Source of the DNA: Bacteroidota bacterium | Lineage (GTDB): Bacteria; Bacteroidota; Bacteroidia; Chitinophagales; Saprospiraceae | DNA: 44,099 nt | Assembly (NCBI GenBank): GCA_029557915.1 | Contig: JAKQHS010000051.1 | Location: forward strand, 1 to 44,099 | Reading direction: 5' to 3' | In this document: one piece after another, positions 40,552 through 44,099 of the stretch | Numbering within the stretch: the stretch's first letter is position 1 | How the letters are laid out: each line of letters opens with the position of its first letter | Notes under the pieces: generated by a model | Database searches by the model: none | Seen by the model: the letters and a program-made list of their open reading frames with translations, nothing else | What the model was told of the DNA's origin: nothing | Position numbers and translations under genes: made by a program

Positions 40552-41193
40552 ATGAATCAGATGAATATAAAAAATATCAGGACAACGATCCTATTGCTTT
40601 TGCTGGTGCTGGTTTGCGCTCCAGGGTTTGCCCAGACAAAATTTTCAGGATTTTATGCCGGGATGCTTGCCGGATCACAAAATATTTTCGGAGGCTCCAA
40701 TGTGGAAGGGATTGACGTCCTTGCCCAGAAATCCGGCTTTGTATTGGAATTCCCTGTGGGATTACGACTGCAGACCCTGAATAAAAGACTGGTTTTGGGG
40801 CTTGAATTTTCCGTGGGCATGACCGATGGGGATTTATTGCACAAGGATGAAACAAAACCGCTGACAATAAACTATTCCAATTCTTTCCAAAGGGGTTTTG
40901 GCGGTACGGCAGGATGGGCGACTGGCCGTAGACGGAATCTTTTGCTGTTTGCCTACCTGAATGAAACCAAACGAAAATTTGAAGTGGACATCCTGGACAG
41001 GCACGGTAGATACAGCCAAAAAGATAAACAGGGAATGCTCAAATACGGATTGGGCCTGGAATTCCCGCTGGCCGGGATCTTGCATCTCCGGGCCTCCGCA
41101 GGATTGATGCGGGTGGATTTTGGAGACCGGATCACCAATATCAATGTAGAGGACCGGGGCGATGTCATGGCAGGCCTTATCTTTCAATTTTAA
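40552..41193 (+). CDS. Small outer-membrane beta-barrel protein
   Basis: A 213-residue protein from the ATG at 40552 (MNQMNIKNIRTT). The frame is open back to 40432, but the signal peptide (TTILLLLLVLVCAPGFAQ) fits the later start; 40561 is an alternative. The mature part is amphipathic strands (FSGFYAGMLAGSQNIF, SGFVLEFPVGLRLQ, RLVLGLEFSVGM, LLLFAYLNETKRKF, KYGLGLEFPLAGI) ending VMAGLIFQF, a typical barrel C-terminus. Function unknown. About 280 bases upstream (40272-40551) hold no gene I can see. Confidence 0.8.
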   Translation: MNQMNIKNIRTTILLLLLVLVCAPGFAQTKFSGFYAGMLAGSQNIFGGSNVEGIDVLAQKSGFVLEFPVGLRLQTLNKRLVLGLEFSVGMTDGDLLHKDETKPLTINYSNSFQRGFGGTAGWATGRRRNLLLFAYLNETKRKFEVDILDRHGRYSQKDKQGMLKYGLGLEFPLAGILHLRASAGLMRVDFGDRITNINVEDRGDVMAGLIFQF

Positions 41194-41223
41194 ACAGGGA
41201 ACAAGTCCTGCAAAAAGTTTAAA

Positions 41224-42138
41224 ATGAACAGGAGATCCTTTCTTGCAAAAGCCACCCTTTATTCAGCAGGAGGGTATATTTCCGCCAAATCGGGAAATAT
41301 GGACGACGACCTGATTCACAGAACGATTCCGTCTACCGGTGAAAAACTTCCCGCCATTGGCCTGGGCTCCTGGCTGACCTTCGATGTGGGTACCTCCAAC
41401 TCTGAACTTGCCCCGGTTAAATCCGTCATCAAATCGTTTTACGAAGCCGGAGGAAGACTGATCGACAGCTCCCCCATGTACGGGCGTTCGGAACAGGCCA
41501 TTGGCGAATCGGCATCCCAATTGGGCCTTACCGATAAACTTTGGTTGGCCACCAAGGTCTGGACGACCGGGCAAGAAAGAGGGAAACGACAGATTGAAAA
41601 TTCTAGAAGCTTGTTTAAAACCTGGCCTATGCTCCTGCAGGTCCACAATCTGCAGGATATGCAAAGCCATCTACGGACCCTGCGGCAACTCAAAGCTGAG
41701 GGTAAAATAAAATACATCGGCCTGACCCATTATGTCAACGGCATGCATCGTGAAATGGCCAACCTGGTCAGGTCCGAAAAACCGGATTTTGTACAGATCA
41801 ATCTTTCCATACGCAATACCGCGGCGGAAGACTATTTGATCCCGACAGCCGCAGACCATGGGGTAGCCGTCATCATCAATCGCCCTTTTGAAACCGGGGC
41901 CTTGTTTGACGCGATCGGAGGGGCGCCACTTCCACCCTGGGCGAAGGATTACAATATCAAAACCTGGGCAGCTTATTTCCTGAAATTCATTATTTCCAAT
42001 CCGGACATCACCTGCACCATCCCGGCGACTTCAAAGGAAGACCATGTCAGGGAAAACATGGGGGCTTGTTTTGGCTTATTGCCGGATCAGGCTGGGAGGA
42101 AGAGAATGCAGGAGTATTTTTTTATAGAGGCGAAGTGA
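41224..42138 (+). CDS. Aldo/keto reductase, with Tat-like N-terminus
   Basis: A 304-residue TIM-barrel oxidoreductase. The catalytic tetrad is Asp81 (LIDSSPMYG), Tyr86, Lys111 (LATKVW) and His141 (LLQVHNLQ). A C-terminal IPATSKEDHVRENMGA block binds NADPH. The start MNRRSFLAKATLYSAGGYIS is a twin-arginine-like signal (Arg3-Arg4), suggesting a periplasmic aldo/keto reductase. The substrate is unknown. 30 bases follow the barrel gene, so the two may be co-transcribed. Confidence 0.9.
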   Translation: MNRRSFLAKATLYSAGGYISAKSGNMDDDLIHRTIPSTGEKLPAIGLGSWLTFDVGTSNSELAPVKSVIKSFYEAGGRLIDSSPMYGRSEQAIGESASQLGLTDKLWLATKVWTTGQERGKRQIENSRSLFKTWPMLLQVHNLQDMQSHLRTLRQLKAEGKIKYIGLTHYVNGMHREMANLVRSEKPDFVQINLSIRNTAAEDYLIPTAADHGVAVIINRPFETGALFDAIGGAPLPPWAKDYNIKTWAAYFLKFIISNPDITCTIPATSKEDHVRENMGACFGLLPDQAGRKRMQEYFFIEAK

Positions 42139-42146
42139 TTAAATTT

Positions 42147-42422
42147 TCAATGATATATTTCTCCATGACTGCCGATATCAATTAAGAGGATCTGATCCCC
42201 CTGAACCAGGAAATCAAGGATTATCCTGTATTTCATATTGATGGAAACTGAATAAAAATCAGATAATCCTCCTTTTAATTTATGTAGCCTGAGCGAAGGA
42301 TGTGCCGGATTCTTGGCAAGAAGCAGAATGGTTTTTGCATACGTCTTTATCAAATAAGGATGTGCTGTTTTAAATAAGGCTAATTTTTTTTCATAATGAA
42401 CAGTAACAAGAAGTTTAGGCAT
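42147..42422 (-). CDS. RelE/YafQ-like mRNA-interferase toxin
   Basis: A 91-residue protein, the toxin half of a type II toxin-antitoxin pair. The order is helical N-terminus (HYEKKLALFKTAHPYLIKTY), a middle LHKLKGGLSDFYSVSINMKY beta region with basic residues, then RIILDFLVQGDQILLIDIGSHGEIY. These match the RelE/ParE superfamily, in which the conserved Arg in the beta-sheet (KYRIILDF) and the C-terminal His (SHGEIYH) often cut mRNA at the ribosome. It starts 6 bases after the antitoxin stop. Confidence 0.85.
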   Translation of the reverse strand: MPKLLVTVHYEKKLALFKTAHPYLIKTYAKTILLLAKNPAHPSLRLHKLKGGLSDFYSVSINMKYRIILDFLVQGDQILLIDIGSHGEIYH

Positions 42423-42428
42423 TCGGCT

Positions 42429-42683
42429 TCAGGGTTTATCATTAAATAACCTGGCGATATGTTCTTCAGCGGTTTCGACAGTATATCTTCCCGCTTTTAC
42501 ATCTTCCATGACCTGCGAATAGGCTGCCTCCAATTCGGCCGCGCGCATTTGTTCGTATTGCTCCACGGTCATGGCCACATATTTTACCTTACCCCGGACA
42601 CTGATAGCAACCTCTGGCTGGTCTTTTAAACCCTCTTCAATAGCTTTTACTCCTTTGATTTTCAATTCATTAGCGGTAATCAT
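42429..42683 (-). CDS. Phd/YefM-family antitoxin
   Basis: An 84-residue antitoxin. The start ITANELKIKGVKAIEEGLKD followed by a basic KVKYVAMTVEQYEQM sheet is the Phd/YefM (prevent-host-death) DNA-binding fold. The C-terminal helix (AAYSQVMEDVKAGRYTVETA) binds the toxin. The pair is expected to autorepress. Upstream are five 12-bp repeats that overlap its -7 promoter element. Confidence 0.88.
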   Translation of the reverse strand: MITANELKIKGVKAIEEGLKDQPEVAISVRGKVKYVAMTVEQYEQMRAAELEAAYSQVMEDVKAGRYTVETAEEHIARLFNDKP

Positions 42684-42690
42684 AAAACAA

Positions 42691-42750
42691 TGCGGTTAAT
42701 GGTGCGAAAAACAGTACGGTTAATCGTACGGTCAAATATACGGTTTAATT
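42691..42750 (-). promoter_or_regulatory. Five-unit 12-bp operator with embedded antitoxin promoter
   Basis: Consecutive 12-base units: TGCGGTTAATGG, TGCGAAAAACAG, TACGGTTAATCG, TACGGTCAAATA, TACGGTTTAATT. CGGT recurs at 42693, 42717, 42729 and 42741, all multiples of 12 apart. On the minus strand TATATTTG (42740-42733) is a perfect TAnnTTTG -7 element within the fourth and fifth units, so binding would block the toxin-antitoxin promoter. The same region lies upstream of the AraC gene at 42795 on the other strand. Confidence 0.7.
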
Positions 42751-42794
42751 TTTGAAAAAAGAGGGAACTTGGACCAGTCGGTTTTAGATAAAAA

Positions 42795-43556
42795 ATGGAG
42801 CACCGGTACATTAAAGTCAGCCCGGAAATAAGCGATTATATCCGGACCATCCTGGTTTTGAGCGAAGGGAAGAATTCACAAAGCCATAGGCTGCCCCTGT
42901 TTACGGGGGGCATGCCCGCCTTGATGGTTGAAGCGGGAAGCGATCCATATTCGCTAACTCTTTATGGACAATCGCTTCCGGAAACGAATTGGTCCGACCG
43001 GCATTGTTCCGGGATTATTCTTTATTTTTTCAAACCGTATACCATAGGCACAATTTTCAATTTGACCGCAAAGTCACTGAGAGAACCGGTAGAACTCAGT
43101 CAATGGAACCTTCAAAAAGCGCAAGCGCTCAACCATCGGTTATTGCATGCCGAATCCATGGCAGAAAAAATTCAAATCCTGAATGCTTTTATTTTGAACG
43201 AGATCCGGGACAACCTGAGAGCCTGTGAAATCATCCGTTTGGCCACCGACCACCTGATGCAAAATTCAAAAACGGAGGACCTGGCCCGGGTGATCAAGGA
43301 ATTAAACCTTACTGAAAGAACCTTTCAGAGGATATTCAAAAAATATGTGGGCATCAGCCCCAATGAATACCGAAGAATCTGCCAGTTTTATTTTGCCTTT
43401 TCCCAATTGAAGGAAGGCCAGTTTGACAAATTATCCGACCTGGCCGGTGATCATGGGTATTTTGATCAAAGCCATTATATCCGCTCGTTTAAGGAATTTA
43501 CCGGGACGACGCCAAAAGGATATCTGAAGTCGGGTCTGGGGAAAGAGGAATATTGA
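42795..43556 (+). CDS. AraC-family transcriptional regulator
   Basis: A 253-residue regulator. The C-terminal HTH_18 (AraC) domain has IKELNLTERTFQRIFKKYVGISPNEYRRI and LAGDHGYFDQSHYIRSFKEFTGTTPKGYL, both helices intact. The N-terminal 150 residues resemble the DUF6597-type sensing domain common in Bacteroidota AraC proteins. No operon partner is certain, but the VOC gene follows 57 bases downstream and may be the regulated gene. The promoter region contains the shared 12-bp repeats. Confidence 0.92.
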   Translation: MEHRYIKVSPEISDYIRTILVLSEGKNSQSHRLPLFTGGMPALMVEAGSDPYSLTLYGQSLPETNWSDRHCSGIILYFFKPYTIGTIFNLTAKSLREPVELSQWNLQKAQALNHRLLHAESMAEKIQILNAFILNEIRDNLRACEIIRLATDHLMQNSKTEDLARVIKELNLTERTFQRIFKKYVGISPNEYRRICQFYFAFSQLKEGQFDKLSDLAGDHGYFDQSHYIRSFKEFTGTTPKGYLKSGLGKEEY

Positions 43557-43613
43557 CGTTTTTATACAATGAATCGCCTCACTCCCCGGATAATTTTGTC
43601 CAAAACTCCAAAA

Positions 43614-43982
43614 ATGAAAGAAAAAATCACGCCCTGCCTTTGGTTTGACCATCAGGCAAAAGAAGCCGCAGCGCTTTATTGCTCTCTTTTTGCGAAAGCC
43701 AGGATAACGGCCCAATCGCCGATGGTCACCGACATAGAAGTTGACGGACAAAGCATCACCCTGCTCGACGGCGGCCCGATGTACAAACCCAATGCCTCCA
43801 TCTCCTTTTTTTATATCTGCGAGTCCGAAGAAGAAATGAATCGCATCTGGAATGCTTTCCTGGAAAAGGGTTCTGTCCTGATGCCCCTGGACAGCTATGA
43901 ATGGAGTGAAAAATACGGTTGGATAAACGATGTGTATGGCATTTCCTGGCAATTGTCTCTAGTGTATAGATTACTAAATTAA
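43614..43982 (+). CDS. PhnB-type VOC protein, 3'-truncated by an insertion element
   Basis: A 122-residue VOC protein of the PhnB/3-demethylubiquinone-methyltransferase-like (PF06983) type. The start ITPCLWFDHQAKEAAALYCS is the family opening; ITAQSPMVTDIEVDGQSITL and DSYEWSEKYGWINDVYGISW follow. Relatives continue beyond SWQL. Here the sequence switches to LSLVYRLLN and stops at 43982, and the switch falls at CTA|GTG, the proposed end of the IS element. So the gene is cut at its 3' end. Start at 43614 chosen from the family N-terminus; the frame is open from 43569. Confidence 0.8.
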   Translation: MKEKITPCLWFDHQAKEAAALYCSLFAKARITAQSPMVTDIEVDGQSITLLDGGPMYKPNASISFFYICESEEEMNRIWNAFLEKGSVLMPLDSYEWSEKYGWINDVYGISWQLSLVYRLLN

Positions 43983-44099
43983 ATTAGTATATTTGTCGTA
44001 AACATTCATTTATGGCAAAGAGAACTACAATAGAAATTTCTCCGGAGGAATTAGTTGAGTTAAAAACAGTTTCAAGAAGTTCTAAAGCGGAGCAAAGGC
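43962..44099 (+). mobile_element. 5' end of an IS630-like insertion element (right boundary)
   Basis: Element end inferred at CTA|GTG (43959-43964): TA, then GTG, eight bases, then ACTAA, the same as at the left side of the window. A -7-like TATATTTG lies at 43988-43995. The transposase start follows at 44012. The far end is outside the window. Confidence 0.55.
44012..44099 (+). CDS. N-terminus of IS630-like transposase (partial)
   Basis: 29 codons before the window ends: MAKRTTIEISPEELVELKTV followed by SRSSKAEQR. This matches the N-terminal pattern of IS630-family transposases (MA-R-KI-LTPEERAEL-x-SR...). It shares only the general pattern with the left-hand copy, so the two are different elements. 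A TATATTTG promoter element is 16 bases upstream. Confidence 0.6.
   Translation, partial: MAKRTTIEISPEELVELKTVSRSSKAEQR

Noticed and set aside
1-44099. CRISPR array, rRNA or tRNA genes, prophage
   Set aside because: No spaced identical direct repeats with unique spacers, no conserved rRNA/tRNA sequences and no phage structural genes were seen; the short tandem arrays have no spacers.

Overview
The window is a piece of a Bacteroidota chromosome, most likely from the Saprospiria/Chitinophagia side. The evidence is a PorQ type IX secretion gene, a GLPGLI-family protein, a CarboxypepD_reg-like outer-membrane receptor, a LytTR two-component system, many SpII lipoproteins and beta-barrels, Bacteroidota-type -7 promoter elements (TAnnTTTG), and almost no Shine-Dalgarno sequences. 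Base composition looks moderate and even. No rRNA, tRNA, CRISPR array or prophage was recognised.

Layout. 1-137 and 43962-44099 are the 5' ends of two different IS630-like transposase elements reading outward. Each cuts the 3' end of a host gene (an M1 peptidase on the left, a PhnB-type VOC protein on the right) at CTA|GTG. 1.8-8 kb: DUF2490 barrel, GNAT, membrane protein, a two-subunit molybdenum hydroxylase (isoquinoline 1-oxidoreductase type) and a serine hydrolase. 8.0-9.7 kb: a five-copy ~128-bp tandem repeat and two VOC genes. 9.7-14.3 kb: porQ, lipoprotein, DHFR-like reductase, MazF remnant, dinB, O-methyltransferase. 14.3-17.2 kb: LytS-type kinase, LytTR regulator and a beta-barrel gene; kinase and barrel share a paired upstream site. 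17.2-20.4 kb: DUF4386, MDR oxidoreductase, methyltransferase, NAD(P)-binding protein. 20.4-26.8 kb (minus strand): serine hydrolase, an unrecognised small protein with an ATP-grasp-like partner, MFS transporter, heme A synthase.

26.8-27.28 kb is a gene-free AT-rich segment with four perfect DnaA boxes, my best candidate for the chromosomal origin. To its right are dtd, a lipoprotein, a Tat-exported Nif3-like protein, an OmpR-type two-component pair divergent from a GLPGLI/outer-membrane receptor pair, a Kelch-like lipoprotein, a Gfo/Idh oxidoreductase, a TPR protein and threonine synthase. The threonine synthase gene carries a perfect 16-bp parS centromere site 12 kb from the candidate origin, so two independent signals place this window in the origin domain. 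The right end holds a truncated haemoglobin, a barrel protein, an aldo/keto reductase, a RelE/Phd-like toxin-antitoxin pair with a five-unit 12-bp operator, an AraC regulator and the truncated VOC gene.

Intergenic spaces are rich in repeats of several kinds: 6-, 7-, 9- and 14-bp short tandem arrays, palindromic TTCGCG...CGCGAA units, CACGGAG units and a long perfect inverted repeat. One short array appears to have become the hydrophobic core of a signal peptide.
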